Assembly (NCBI GenBank): GCA_018268775.1
Contig: JAFDVV010000066.1
Span: 1 to 52,822, forward strand
Length of the DNA stretch: 52,822 nt
Source of the DNA: Acidobacteriota bacterium
GTDB lineage: Bacteria > Acidobacteriota > Terriglobia > Terriglobales > Acidobacteriaceae
Direction of reading: 5' to 3'
A program made the position numbers and the translations under genes. Positions 26,919-36,700 of this stretch are shown here, one piece after another. The stretch's first letter is position 1. The number at the start of each line of letters is the position of its first letter. Under the pieces are notes generated by a model. That model was not told where the DNA came from. It worked only from the letters and a program-made list of their open reading frames with translations, and made no database searches.

Positions 26919-27591
26919 CGACCTCTCCTGGGTTGCGTGAATCGATATTGTTGAGGATGCGAAAGACTTCAGGATTGTTTGGCGGTTCGAGATCGTGCGC
27001 GCCGAACCGCGGCACGACAAATTCGCTGGGCGCTTCCGGATCAAGATGGCGTGGTCTGCCTTCGCCTGTTAACGTCTGTTGATCGATCTTTTTCTGTAGC
27101 GTCATGAACGCATCGATGAGGGCCTCGGGTCGCGGTGGGCATCCCGGAATGTGCACATCAACAGGAATGTAGCGATCGATACCCTTCAAAACGTTGTACC
27201 CCTGCTTGAAGGGGCCGCCCGAGATGGCGCAAGCACCCATGGCGATGACGTATTTTGGCTCGGCCATCTGGTTATAGAGGCGCACCACCTGAGGGGCCAT
27301 TTTTTTGGTCACGGTGCCGGAGACGATGATCAGATCAGCCTGGCGAGGTGAAGGTCTGAAGACTTCTGCGCCGAACCGCGCCAGGTCGTACCGCGCCATG
27401 CTAGTCGCGATCATTTCGATGGCGCAGCACGCCAGGCCAAACGTCATCGGCCATACTGAGTTCTTGCGGCCCCAGTTGTAGAGCTCTTCAAGGGTCGTCG
27501 TAACGATCCCTTGTTTGCTCAATTCGATTCTGAGCTTCTGGTCCATTGCAGTGCTGTGCTGTCCTGCTCTTTCGACGCGCTGTACTGTCAT
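26902..27591 (-). CDS. nuoB: NADH-quinone oxidoreductase subunit B (PSST)
   Basis: This 229-residue subunit binds the terminal cluster N2: tandem Cys in GLACCAIEM, Cys in MGACAISGG and Cys in [10 protein letters not shown]. It donates electrons to quinone at the NuoD interface. The start at 27591 has only a weak GGCGGA before it; ATG at 27546 ([13 protein letters not shown]) is a good alternative and would shorten the tail. About 50 residues follow the usual core end. Confidence 0.95.
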   Translation of the reverse strand: MTVQRVERAGQHSTAMDQKLRIELSKQGIVTTTLEELYNWGRKNSVWPMTFGLACCAIEMIATSMARYDLARFGAEVFRPSPRQADLIIVSGTVTKKMAPQVVRLYNQMAEPKYVIAMGACAISGGPFKQGYNVLKGIDRYIPVDVHIPGCPPRPEALIDAFMTLQKKIDQQTLTGEGRPRHLDPEAPSEFVVPRFGAHDLEPPNNPEVFRILNNIDSRNPGEVDAGGD

Positions 27592-27607
27592 TTGTTCCGC
27601 CCGATCG

Positions 27608-27994
27608 TCAGACCCAGGTCAATACGCCTTTCTGCCATGCCCATACAAGCCCTTCGACCAGCAGGAGCAAAAAGACCATCATGGCGATTGCGGCCCCCAG
27701 GCCCAGGCCGTCGAATGCAACGGCGAACGGCAGCAGGAAGATCGCTTCTACATCGAAGATCAGAAAGACGATTGCGTAAAGGTAGTATTCCGGCCTGAAG
27801 GGTATCCAGGAAGTTTCCTTTGTCTCCAGGCCACATTCGTAGGTGGAGTTTTTTTGGGGTCCTGGTTTGCGCGGAGAGAAGTTCTTCGACCAGAGCCGTG
27901 CAAGCGCGAGTGGAGCGATTGCAAATCCCGCAGCGGCGATCGCAAGGACCACGATGGGGAGGTATACGCCGAAGACCGGAGGATTCATAAACAC
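27608..27994 (-). CDS. nuoA: NADH-quinone oxidoreductase subunit A
   Basis: This 128-residue protein has three membrane helices and the conserved loop YECGLE, with [20 protein letters not shown] following. It is the first gene of the nuo operon, divergent from korA with 225 bases between. ATG at 27988 is an equally possible start. No nuoE, nuoF or nuoG accompanies it. Confidence 0.95.
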   Translation of the reverse strand: MFMNPPVFGVYLPIVVLAIAAAGFAIAPLALARLWSKNFSPRKPGPQKNSTYECGLETKETSWIPFRPEYYLYAIVFLIFDVEAIFLLPFAVAFDGLGLGAAIAMMVFLLLLVEGLVWAWQKGVLTWV

Positions 27995-28219
27995 CTGAGC
28001 CGGTAAATGTTATCGAATCGAACCTGTCGCTCAAAACAGCTTTGCGGCCCGATTCTCCATCTGCATTTGCGACAGATCAAGTTATCAATTGAAGTGCGAG
28101 GCGTCAAAGGTTCTGAAGTTGCAGGGTGTGGGGCTTCTCAAATCCGGCGCCGGAATGGATATGGTATTGTGGCTTGTTCGTGAAACTCCCAAGTCTCATT
28201 CAAGGAGGGAGAACTACTC
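27995..28219. promoter_or_regulatory. Divergent promoter region between nuoA and korA
   Basis: This 225-base gap must start both the nuo operon and korAB. On the minus strand, TTGATC and GAGAAT are 17 bases apart (28054-28082 region) and could serve nuoA; each matches consensus in 4 of 6 positions. A 7-bp inverted repeat, CTGTCGC (28024-28030) and GCGACAG (28069-28075), lies in the nuoA leader. The strong korA ribosome-binding site AAGGAGGGA is at 28202-28210. Boxes are tentative. Confidence 0.4.
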
Positions 28220-30091
28220 ATGGCGGCAGAACAGGTCGCTCGGCCAGTAAGTTCCGAAGGCGGGCCCCAAACAACAATTGAGACTAACCAGCAGTCTGCG
28301 CGAGGAAATGTCGTCAATGACTTCAGCATCCAGGTCGCGACTGTAAACGGATCGGGATCTCAGTCGGCCAATCTGGTCTTGCTGCGATCGATCTTCCGGA
28401 TGGGAATACCAGTCAGTGGCAAAAACCTCTTTCCTTCCAACATTGCCGGCCTTCCGACCTGGTACACGATCCGCGCCAGCAAGGATGCTTATATCGCCCG
28501 CAAGAAGGAGATCGACGTCCTGATTGCGATGAATCCGGAGACATGGCAAGAGGACATGCTTTCGCTGCCGCCCGGGGCGGTGGCGATCTATGAAGAGTCC
28601 GCCAATCTTCAGCAACTTCGGGGCGACGTGGCATGCTATCCGGTGCCGTTCGACAAGCTGACCGCAGCGGTCTGTCCCGAGGCCAAGTTGCGCAAGCTGG
28701 TCAAGAACATGGTCTACGTTGGCATTGCCGCGCATCTCCTGAAGATGGACATGGCTGCCGTGGAAGGGGCTTTGCGCAAGCAGTTTGCCAAGAAGGTCAA
28801 GGCTGCCGACCTCAACTGGGCGGCGGTCCAGGCAGGCTACGAGTATGCCTCGGCAAACTTTACGAAGCACGATCCTTTTGTGCTGGAGCCGATGAACGAG
28901 ACGGCAGGGAAGATCATCATCGACGGAAATACAGCCGCTGCGCTGGGATGCGTTTTTGCGGGCTGTACGGTGGCGATGTGGTATCCGATTACGCCGTCGT
29001 CGTCGCTGGTTGAAGGCTTCATCGATCTGGCAAAACGGTACCGCATCGAAGAGAGCGGCAAGTCGACCTTTGCGGTAGTACAGGCTGAAGACGAGTTGGC
29101 GGCCATTGGTGCAGTGCTTGGCGCCGGCTGGGCCGGGGCGCGCGCGATGACGGCGACCTCAGGGCCAGGTATCTCGCTCATGGCAGAGTTTGCTGGACTT
29201 GGCTACTACGCAGAACTGCCGGGAGTGATCTTCGATGTGCAGCGCACGGGGCCGTCGACTGGTCTGCCCACGCGCAATCAGCAGTGCGATCTGCTCTCGG
29301 TCGCGTTTCTGTCGCACGGAGACACGAAGCACGTCATGTTGATTCCAGGCAGCGTCAAAGAGTGCTACGAGATGGCGCAAACGGCGTTCGATCTGGCGGA
29401 GCAGTTGCAAACACCTGTTTTCGTCATGTCCGACCTCGATCTTGGCATGAACAACTGGATGTCCGAGCCTTTTACATACTCCGACAAGCCATTAAACCGG
29501 GGCAAAGTGTTGAGCGCGGAGGACCTGAAGAGGCTGGGCGGATTTGCCCGCTATAAAGATGTTGATGGGGATGGCGTGGGCTATCGCACGCTACCTGGAA
29601 CGGACCATCCGCTTGCTGCCTACTTCACGCGCGGTACTGGCCATAACGAAAAGGCCCAATACACCGAGCGGCCCGACGACTACTTCAACAATATGGAGCG
29701 GCTTGCAAAGAAGTTCGAGACGGCCCGCTCGCTCGTTCCGCGGCCCGAAGTCGTTCAGACCGGCAAGGCAAAGATCGGTGTGATTGCGTTTGGGACCTCC
29801 GACTTTGCAACACGCGAGAGTCGCGACCAGTTGAGGAAGGAGTACCGGCTCGAGACAGACTATCTGAGGATACGTGCCTATCCGTTCACGAGCGAAATCC
29901 ACGACTTCATTGCCTCGCACGAGCGGGTCTACGTGGTTGAGCAGAACAGGGATGCGCAGATGTTGAGTCTGTTGAAGCTGGATGTAAAGGCCGAGGACGT
30001 TGTAAGGCTGCGCAGCATCCGCCACTTCAATGGGCTGCCGATCGACGCGCGGTCCATTACCGACGATCTTGTCACGCAGGAAGGAATCTAG
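28220..30091 (+). CDS. korA: 2-oxoacid:ferredoxin oxidoreductase, fused gamma-alpha subunit
   Basis: This 623-residue protein combines the gamma domain (about residues 35-215, with VNGSGSQSANLVLLRSIFRM) and the alpha pyrimidine-binding domain (from about 230, with YPITPSSSLVEGFIDLA and TATSGPGISLMAEFAGLGYY). This is the KorA architecture of 2-oxoglutarate:ferredoxin oxidoreductases. With KorB it decarboxylates a 2-oxoacid (2-oxoglutarate most likely) to the acyl-CoA and reduces ferredoxin. An additional 8Fe ferredoxin domain is absent. A strong AAGGAGGGA site precedes the ATG, and the stop abuts korB. Exact 2-oxoacid is inferred from family only. Confidence 0.92.
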   Translation: MAAEQVARPVSSEGGPQTTIETNQQSARGNVVNDFSIQVATVNGSGSQSANLVLLRSIFRMGIPVSGKNLFPSNIAGLPTWYTIRASKDAYIARKKEIDVLIAMNPETWQEDMLSLPPGAVAIYEESANLQQLRGDVACYPVPFDKLTAAVCPEAKLRKLVKNMVYVGIAAHLLKMDMAAVEGALRKQFAKKVKAADLNWAAVQAGYEYASANFTKHDPFVLEPMNETAGKIIIDGNTAAALGCVFAGCTVAMWYPITPSSSLVEGFIDLAKRYRIEESGKSTFAVVQAEDELAAIGAVLGAGWAGARAMTATSGPGISLMAEFAGLGYYAELPGVIFDVQRTGPSTGLPTRNQQCDLLSVAFLSHGDTKHVMLIPGSVKECYEMAQTAFDLAEQLQTPVFVMSDLDLGMNNWMSEPFTYSDKPLNRGKVLSAEDLKRLGGFARYKDVDGDGVGYRTLPGTDHPLAAYFTRGTGHNEKAQYTERPDDYFNNMERLAKKFETARSLVPRPEVVQTGKAKIGVIAFGTSDFATRESRDQLRKEYRLETDYLRIRAYPFTSEIHDFIASHERVYVVEQNRDAQMLSLLKLDVKAEDVVRLRSIRHFNGLPIDARSITDDLVTQEGI

Positions 30092-31156
30092 ATGGCAACG
30101 CCTCCAGTTACATCCAGTGCAGAGACATCGAAAGCGGCACCCAAGACGAACCGGATCGGGCTTCAGGTGCTCGATTACCGGGGCGGTAAGACGACGCTTT
30201 GCGCAGGCTGCGGCCATAACGCGATCTCGGAGCGTATCATCGACGCTTTTTACGAGATGGGGATTCAGCCGGAACGTTTGATGAAGCTCTCCGGCATTGG
30301 CTGCTCCTCGAAGAGCCCCGCCTATTTTATGAGCAGGGCCCACTCGTTCAACAGTGTCCATGGGCGCATGCCTTCGATTGCAACTGGAGCTCTGCTGGCC
30401 AATCACACGATGCAGGCGCTGGGAGTAAGCGGCGATGGCGACACGGGCTCCATCGGCATGGGGCAGTTTGTCCATATGCTCCGCCGCAACCTGCCAATCA
30501 TCTACATCATTGAAGACAATGGCGTCTACGGACTGACGAAGGGGCAATTCTCCGCGACCGCCGATATTGGGTCGAAGCTAAAGACCGGGGTGATCAACGA
30601 TCTGCCCGCCATCGATCTTTGTGCCATGGCGATTCAATTGGGAGCTACATTCGTGGGGCGGTCCTTCTCGGGCGACAAGAAGCAGTTGCTGGCGATGCTG
30701 AAAGCGGCAATTGCTCACAATGGCACAGTAGTGCTCGATGTCATTTCGCCGTGCGTTACCTTCAACGATCACGAAGGCTCGACCAAAAGCTACAAATACA
30801 TGCAGGAGCACGAGGAGGCGATAGCCGAGATCGGTTTCGTTCCTTACTTTCAGGAGATCGATGTGGAGTACGATCCAGGCACGACGATCGACGTGAAAAT
30901 GCACGACGGCAGCCACCTGCGCCTGCGAAAGCTGCATGAAGGCTTTGCTCCGACGGACCGGGTCGCGTCGGTTTCCGCACTGATGGCCGCACATGCAAAC
31001 GACGAAGTGTTGACCGGCGTCTTCTATGTCGACACGGCGAAGCCAACGTTCACCGAGCTGTTGAACCTGGTCGATGAGCCACTGGCTACCTTGCCGGATG
31101 CGCGCGTGCGGCCTGGCAAGGCAGTGCTCGAAGAGGTCATGCAGCGGTTGATGTAG
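30092..31156 (+). CDS. korB: 2-oxoacid:ferredoxin oxidoreductase beta subunit
   Basis: This 354-residue thiamine-diphosphate subunit starts immediately after korA. The TPP/Mg motif runs from GDGD (residues 114-117) to N143 in EDNGVYG. The single 4Fe-4S cluster ligands are C37 and C40 (CAGCGH), C71 (GIGCSSKS) and a Cys in VISPCVTFNDHEG. Electrons pass from TPP to this cluster and then to ferredoxin. It is divergent from the nuo operon, which lacks the NADH module, suggesting a functional link through ferredoxin. No ferredoxin gene is visible in the window. Confidence 0.93.
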   Translation: MATPPVTSSAETSKAAPKTNRIGLQVLDYRGGKTTLCAGCGHNAISERIIDAFYEMGIQPERLMKLSGIGCSSKSPAYFMSRAHSFNSVHGRMPSIATGALLANHTMQALGVSGDGDTGSIGMGQFVHMLRRNLPIIYIIEDNGVYGLTKGQFSATADIGSKLKTGVINDLPAIDLCAMAIQLGATFVGRSFSGDKKQLLAMLKAAIAHNGTVVLDVISPCVTFNDHEGSTKSYKYMQEHEEAIAEIGFVPYFQEIDVEYDPGTTIDVKMHDGSHLRLRKLHEGFAPTDRVASVSALMAAHANDEVLTGVFYVDTAKPTFTELLNLVDEPLATLPDARVRPGKAVLEEVMQRLM

Positions 31157-31173
31157 TTCCGGGTTCCAGGCTG

Positions 31174-31374
31174 CTATCCGCCGCTGTGTTCCGCTTCCGC
31201 GTTGGGCTCGGGAAAGTCGGTATCGCCGTCTTTCAGCATCTCATCCTGGTCGCGATGCCCGAGCTGGCCAGCCATGGAGTTGTGTGAGCGCCTTGTGAAG
31301 CCGGGGTGAAGGGTATCGTCTTCGACCGCGCCCTTGTGCATGCTTTCGTCCGGAGTCATTGCAGGGTAAGCCAT
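31174..31374 (-). CDS. Small hydrophilic protein, unknown
   Basis: This 66-residue frame starts MAYPAMTPDESMHKGAVEDD and is rich in Asp, Glu, His and Gly, with no cysteine or membrane helix. A well-placed GAGGAGG lies 6 bases before the ATG, which is the main reason for calling it. It is convergent with korB and divergent from the acyl-CoA dehydrogenase. It looks intrinsically disordered. Function unknown. Confidence 0.6.
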   Translation of the reverse strand: MAYPAMTPDESMHKGAVEDDTLHPGFTRRSHNSMAGQLGHRDQDEMLKDGDTDFPEPNAEAEHSGG

Positions 31375-31490
31375 TGTGGTCCTCCTCGGGCCGAGGGATG
31401 AACGCTGCGAGGTGGGTTCACCCTACGGAAGGTGCAATAGAGCGGCTCTTCCCGACGTACTTTGTCAGGTCTCGACTAGAATGTACTGCT

Positions 31491-32684
31491 ATGGCATTCA
31501 AGTTTCAAGGTGTCGATTTTCTCCAATTCGACTCTCTTCTCTCCGAGGATGAGTTGCTCGTTCGCGGCAATACGCGCGCCTTTGTCGAAGACAAACTGAT
31601 CCCTGTTATTGAACAGTGCAACCGCGACGGGCGCTTCCCACGAGAACTGGTGCGTCCCATGGGGGACCTGGGCTTCTTCGGGGCAACGCTTGAAGGGTAC
31701 GGCTGCGCTGGGATGAATAACGTTGAATATGGTTTGCTGATGCAGGAGCTGGAGCGCGGAGACTCCGGAATCCGCAGCTTTGTCAGCGTCCAGTCGGCCC
31801 TGGTGATGTATCCCATCTTTGCCTTCGGCTCGGAGCGGCAAAAAGACGATTGGTTGCCGAAGCTGGCTACAGGTGAAAAGCTGGGCTGTTTTGGACTGAC
31901 TGAGCCCGATTTCGGATCAAACCCCAGCGGTATGAGAACGCGCGCGCACAAAGACGGCGACGACTACGTTCTCAACGGAGAGAAGATGTGGATTACCTCC
32001 GGCAGCATCGCGGATGTTGCCGTGATATGGGCGAAGGTGGAAGAGCCAGGCGCCGCTCCGGAGGACTGGCGCATTCGCGGATTTCTCGTCGAGACCGATC
32101 GGCCCGGATTTTCCGCGCACGACGTGCATGGCAAGTGGTCTCTCCGCGCCTCAGTCACGTCGGGTCTGGCCATGCAGGAGGTTCGCGTTCCGGCGGAGAA
32201 CCTGCTACCGAAGTCGGACGGGCTGAAATCTCCCCTGATGTGTCTCAGCCAGGCCCGGTACGGCATTGGCTGGGGGGCGATTGGCGCCGCCATGGCCTGC
32301 TATGACACCGCCTTGCAATATGCGAAGCAGCGAAAGCAGTTTCGCGATCAACCCATCGCCAGCCATCAGCTCGTGCAGGAAAAGCTCACATGGATGATTA
32401 CGGAGATCACCAAGGCGCAGCTCCTCTCGTTGCAGCTTGGCCGCCTGAAAGATATGGGGAAGGCTGCGTTTCAGCACATTTCGATGGCGAAAAGAAACAA
32501 TGTGTGGATGGCGCTGGAGTGTGCGCGTATGGCACGGGACATACTTGGCGCCAATGGTATTGCGGACGACTATCCGATTATGCGTCACATGATGAACCTG
32601 GAATCGGTGAAGACCTACGAGGGCACCCACGATATTCACACTCTGATCGTCGGACAAAGCGTAACCGGGATTGCGGCTTATTGA
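31491..32684 (+). CDS. gcdH: Acyl-CoA dehydrogenase, glutaryl-CoA dehydrogenase-like
   Basis: This 397-residue flavoenzyme has FGLTEPDFGSNPSGM (FAD/substrate region) and a C-terminal block containing VKTYEGTHDIHTL, where E377 is the catalytic base. This C-terminal motif and the KWSLRAS region point to the glutaryl-CoA dehydrogenase subgroup, which oxidises and decarboxylates glutaryl-CoA to crotonyl-CoA in lysine and tryptophan breakdown. The frame extends to 31359, but the ATG at 31491 gives the family-typical start. The last 7 bases overlap the convergent aldo/keto reductase. Another acyl-CoA substrate is possible. Confidence 0.82.
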   Translation: MAFKFQGVDFLQFDSLLSEDELLVRGNTRAFVEDKLIPVIEQCNRDGRFPRELVRPMGDLGFFGATLEGYGCAGMNNVEYGLLMQELERGDSGIRSFVSVQSALVMYPIFAFGSERQKDDWLPKLATGEKLGCFGLTEPDFGSNPSGMRTRAHKDGDDYVLNGEKMWITSGSIADVAVIWAKVEEPGAAPEDWRIRGFLVETDRPGFSAHDVHGKWSLRASVTSGLAMQEVRVPAENLLPKSDGLKSPLMCLSQARYGIGWGAIGAAMACYDTALQYAKQRKQFRDQPIASHQLVQEKLTWMITEITKAQLLSLQLGRLKDMGKAAFQHISMAKRNNVWMALECARMARDILGANGIADDYPIMRHMMNLESVKTYEGTHDIHTLIVGQSVTGIAAY

Positions 32685-33619
32685 TTCCGGGATCTGGGAT
32701 CTGCCGGGCTACTGCAGCTACTGAGTAAGCCTTGTAGCTCCGGCTCGAGCTTCAATTGCAAGGCTTCTATTGCGTTTTGGATGTGCGCGACCGAAGTTGC
32801 TCCCACCAATACGGAATCTACACTCCGATTGCCGAGTACCCATGCCAGCGCGAGTCTGGATGCAGGAATACCAGCCCTCGTCGACAGGAGCTTCAGCCTT
32901 TCGACGGCGTCAAAATTGGACGGCGTGAAGTAAATGTCGCGGTGACCAGGGGCGACATCGAACCTCGATCCGCGGTAGATGTTGTTTGCGTTCGGATACT
33001 TTCCCGTCAGAAATCCGGCGCCGAGAGGGCTATAACTGGTGACTCCGATGCCGTTATCAAGGCAGTAAGGCAAAAGGTCGGCTTCGATCTGCCTCGCAAC
33101 AAGGTTGTACATTGGCTGCACAGCTTCGAATCGCGAAAACGCGTTGCATTTAGCGATGTCGTTCGCCGTCTGCAGTTGCGCGACTGTGAAGTTGCTGCAA
33201 CCGGAAGCCCCTATTTGCCCCGACTGGATAGACAGCGTCAAAGCGCTCATAGTCTCTTCCCACGGCATCGATGGATCGAACTCGTGAAGCATATAAACGT
33301 CGATGTGGTCGACGGCCAATCTCGCCAGACTCTCTTCAAGAGCGGCCCGAATATGTTCGCAGGTATATGGGGGTTTTACCTTTGACTGAAGGACAATTCG
33401 CTCACGACAAGCTCGATCTCGAATCCAGCGTCCGATGATTCGTTCCGACGCGCCGCCGCCGTACGCGCCTGCCGTGTCGAAGAGATTGATGCCCTGATTG
33501 AAGGCATAGTCCATGATGGCAAACGAGTTTTTTTCATCGATCTCTCGTCCAAACGTGACGCACCCCAGCCCGATGCGGCTGACTGAAAGCCCCGATCTTC
33601 CCAATGGTCGTTGATTCAT
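32678..33619 (-). CDS. Aldo/keto reductase
   Basis: This 313-residue NADPH-dependent oxidoreductase has a TIM-barrel layout. The catalytic tetrad is visible: D48 and Y53 in FDTAGAYGGGASE, K80 in LQSKV and H112 in YMLHEFD. The cofactor-binding C-terminal region has GVTSYSPLGAGFLTG and DSVLVGATSVAHIQNA. The substrate cannot be told. The 3' end overlaps the acyl-CoA dehydrogenase by 7 bases on the opposite strand. Confidence 0.88.
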   Translation of the reverse strand: MNQRPLGRSGLSVSRIGLGCVTFGREIDEKNSFAIMDYAFNQGINLFDTAGAYGGGASERIIGRWIRDRACRERIVLQSKVKPPYTCEHIRAALEESLARLAVDHIDVYMLHEFDPSMPWEETMSALTLSIQSGQIGASGCSNFTVAQLQTANDIAKCNAFSRFEAVQPMYNLVARQIEADLLPYCLDNGIGVTSYSPLGAGFLTGKYPNANNIYRGSRFDVAPGHRDIYFTPSNFDAVERLKLLSTRAGIPASRLALAWVLGNRSVDSVLVGATSVAHIQNAIEALQLKLEPELQGLLSSCSSPADPRSRNQ

Positions 33620-33721
33620 ACGGATGCCCTGATGTTGAGGATCGAGATCGAATAGAGCGTGACTGCGATACTAGCTCACTGCTTATCAAGCAGATAGAGG
33701 CCACAGGCTCAGAGTAAAAGA

Positions 33722-33745
33722 TTATCAATAAAATGTTATAGACAA
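33722..33745. promoter_or_regulatory. Imperfect 24-bp palindrome upstream of first TonB receptor
   Basis: TTATCAATA and TATAGACAA are arms of a 24-base near-palindrome (9 of 12 pairs), 52 bases before the receptor start. The ATTATCAATA word occurs exactly upstream of the neighbouring GntR regulator gene, and a close variant occurs before the aldolase gene. It is a candidate operator of the FCD regulator. Confidence 0.5.
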
Positions 33746-33797
33746 TATCGAACGATTTTGATTATTCTCCATTCACCCTTCAAAAAGGAGAGGCCTT

Positions 33798-36700
33798 ATG
33801 AACCGACGCAAGCTTTTTCTCCCTCTCATCATGTTCGTGAGCCTGTTGGCCGGACCGCTTTTGGCGCAGGACACCGCTGGCACAATTACCGGCACCGTGA
33901 CGGATTCGACAGGAGCTGTGATCTCCGAAGCCTCCATCAAGCTCGAGTCGCCGCAGACCGGCTATACGCGACAGCTTCAAAGCAGCCACGACGGTGGATA
34001 CAAGTTCACGCTTGTCCCTGTCGGTTTCTACTCCGTTACAGCGGAAAAGGTAGGTTTCGGCACAAAGAAGGCTGACAATATTCGCGTCGAGATTCTTTCG
34101 ACCGGCACGATCAACTTCACGCTGACTCCGGGTGAGGCAACCCAGGTCGTCAACGTGGATGCTGAGGGCGGCTCCTCGCTCAATACGGAGACTTCGGATG
34201 CTGGAACAGCGATCAAGGGCGAACAGATCAACAATCTGCCTTTGAATGTCCGGCAGTTCATGCAGCTTATCTATCTTGCTCCGATGGCTATCCCTGCAAC
34301 CAACGACTTTCGCTCGAACGAAGTACCCCGCAACGTTGCCATGCCGGCCGGTGCAGGCCAGCGGCCTGAGCAGAACAACTACCAGATTGATGGTCTTGCG
34401 AACCGGGAGACCGGTCGTGACAGCTTCGCTGTCTCGCCTCCTGTCGACGGCGTGGGCGAGTTCCGTGTGCAGACGGGTCTTGCTCCCGCGGAGTTCGGCC
34501 GCGGCGGCGGGTCTGTCATCAACGTGGTCACACGCGGCGGTACGAACCAGTATCACGGCTCTGTCTACGAATTTATCCGCAATGACGTCTTCGATGCGAA
34601 GCCCTACTTCGCTTCCATCAAGAGTCCGTTGAAGCGCAACCAGTTTGGCGGCTCGTTCGGTGGCCCCATCCTGCACCAGAAGCTCTTCTTCTTCGGCAAC
34701 TACGAAGGCCTGCGTCAGGCGTCCACCGGCAATCCGCCCACCGGTCTGGTTCCGACTGTCGCGCAAAAGCAGGGCGTCTTCACGACGACAATCAAGGACC
34801 CGCAAAACAACTTTCAACCCTTCGCCAACAATACGATTCCGACCAGCCGTTTCGATCCCATCTCGGCCAAGCTGCTGCAGCTCTTCCCGGACCCAAACAG
34901 CACGGCGAACTCTGCCGTCAACTTCATCTTCAACAATGTTCCGAGTGGCCATCTCACGTACGACAATGCTGTAGCCCGCGTGGATTACAACATAGGGCCA
35001 AAGGACACGATGTTCGGCCGGTATCTGTTCGATAAGGAAGTAACCCAAACATCGCCCACGCTTCCGCTCCCGGCATACTCGGGAGGCAGGCAGATTAACC
35101 TGAAGGCGCAGAGCATTGGCCTGGGATGGAACCACATCCTCACATCCAATCTCGTCAACAGCTTCAGCATCGGTTACACGAGGTATCAGAACACTCTCGG
35201 AACGCTCAATTCCTATCGCAAGGACTTTGTCACCACCTCGGGAATTACCAACACGCTCTCCGCAGTCAACCCGCTGTTCTGGGCCGTTCCAAACGTCAGC
35301 ATTCCCGGAATGCTTGCTCCCAGCGATGTGACACCCAGCTATCGCACCATGAACTCGTATCAAATGCTGGAAAACGTCGTATGGACACACGGCAAGCACA
35401 CCTTCAAGTTCGGCGGCGATGTTCAGAAGATCCAGACGAACATGTTCTATACCGGAGCCAACGGCGGCTGGACCTTCGCAAACGCTTACACCGGCAACAA
35501 CTTCGCCGACTTCCTGCTGGGGTACACCTCTGCCGTGAACAAGACGGCGAAGGCGACCAACTGGAACTCGTGGGTTTGGTACCTCTCCAGCTTTGCGCAG
35601 GACGACTGGAAGGTGTCCAAGCGCCTCACCCTCAATGTTGGACTTCGCTACGAGGTCGAGTCGGCGCTTCGACAGTCGGATCATTGCGGCCTTGGGATGA
35701 GTCTTCAGGGGGGACAGGCCATCCAGCTTGTCTCCAGCCAGTGCACCTCGCTGCCGCTGATCCAGTCGTTCTCGGCGAACGTGCGTCCTGACATTCTCTA
35801 CAGCGTCGTTACTAACCACAATGCTCCATACGATGCCGACACGAACAACGTCTCGCCACGCTTCGGCTTCGCTTTCACCGTCGATGACAAGACGGTCGTC
35901 CATGGCGGCTATGGCATCTACTACGCCTCTCCAGGGATCAGCAGCCTGGCATCGTCCAACGACTTTGCTCCAGATACGCTGCGTCCCATCTGGACGTCCA
36001 ATCCCACGACGCCCAACTACGGCTGGAACCCTGAGGGCACCAGCAGCGCGCAGGCCGCTCTCAAGAACGCTGCTCTCACCGTCTTCCCGGTTCTCTCGCG
36101 CAGCCTTCCGTACGCGATGATTCAAGAGTGGAACCTGAACGCGCAGCGCGACCTCGGTCACAACCTCACCCTCGACCTCACCTATCAAGGGAGCAAAGAT
36201 AGCCACTTATTCGGCTTCGACAACAGTAACTTCCGCGCTCCTGGGCCGGGAAATGTACAGTCGCAGTTGCCGTATCCGCAGTACGCGCGTATCCAGAACT
36301 TCGCAACCTGGGCTGCGGCCAACTACAACGGAGCCTCCGTCAAGCTCGAGCAACGCGCCTTCAAGGGTCTCAGCTACATGGCGTCGTATACCTACGCCAA
36401 GTCGCTTGATCAGGGGTCGCAGCTCGAGCAGTCCGGGCAATGGTCCAATCCACTCGATCACCACACCGCCTACGGTCCGTCGGACTTCAACGCGACCAAT
36501 CGCTTCGTCGTCTCCTACACCTATCAGTTGCCCTTCGGCCACGGAGCGGCACTGTTTGGCAACGTAAACAATTTCACCAACAAGCTCATCAGCGGCTGGG
36601 GAGTCCGTGGCATCACTCAGTACCAGACGGGTCTGCCGCAGACCCCGACGATGAATCTGTCGCGTGAAGGTAAATGCGCAACGGCCTGCATCGCACGCCC

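Noticed and set aside
33780..36206. An 808-codon open frame opposite the first TonB receptor
   Set aside because: The receptor on the plus strand has a signal peptide, domains and a terminator; the opposite frame has none.
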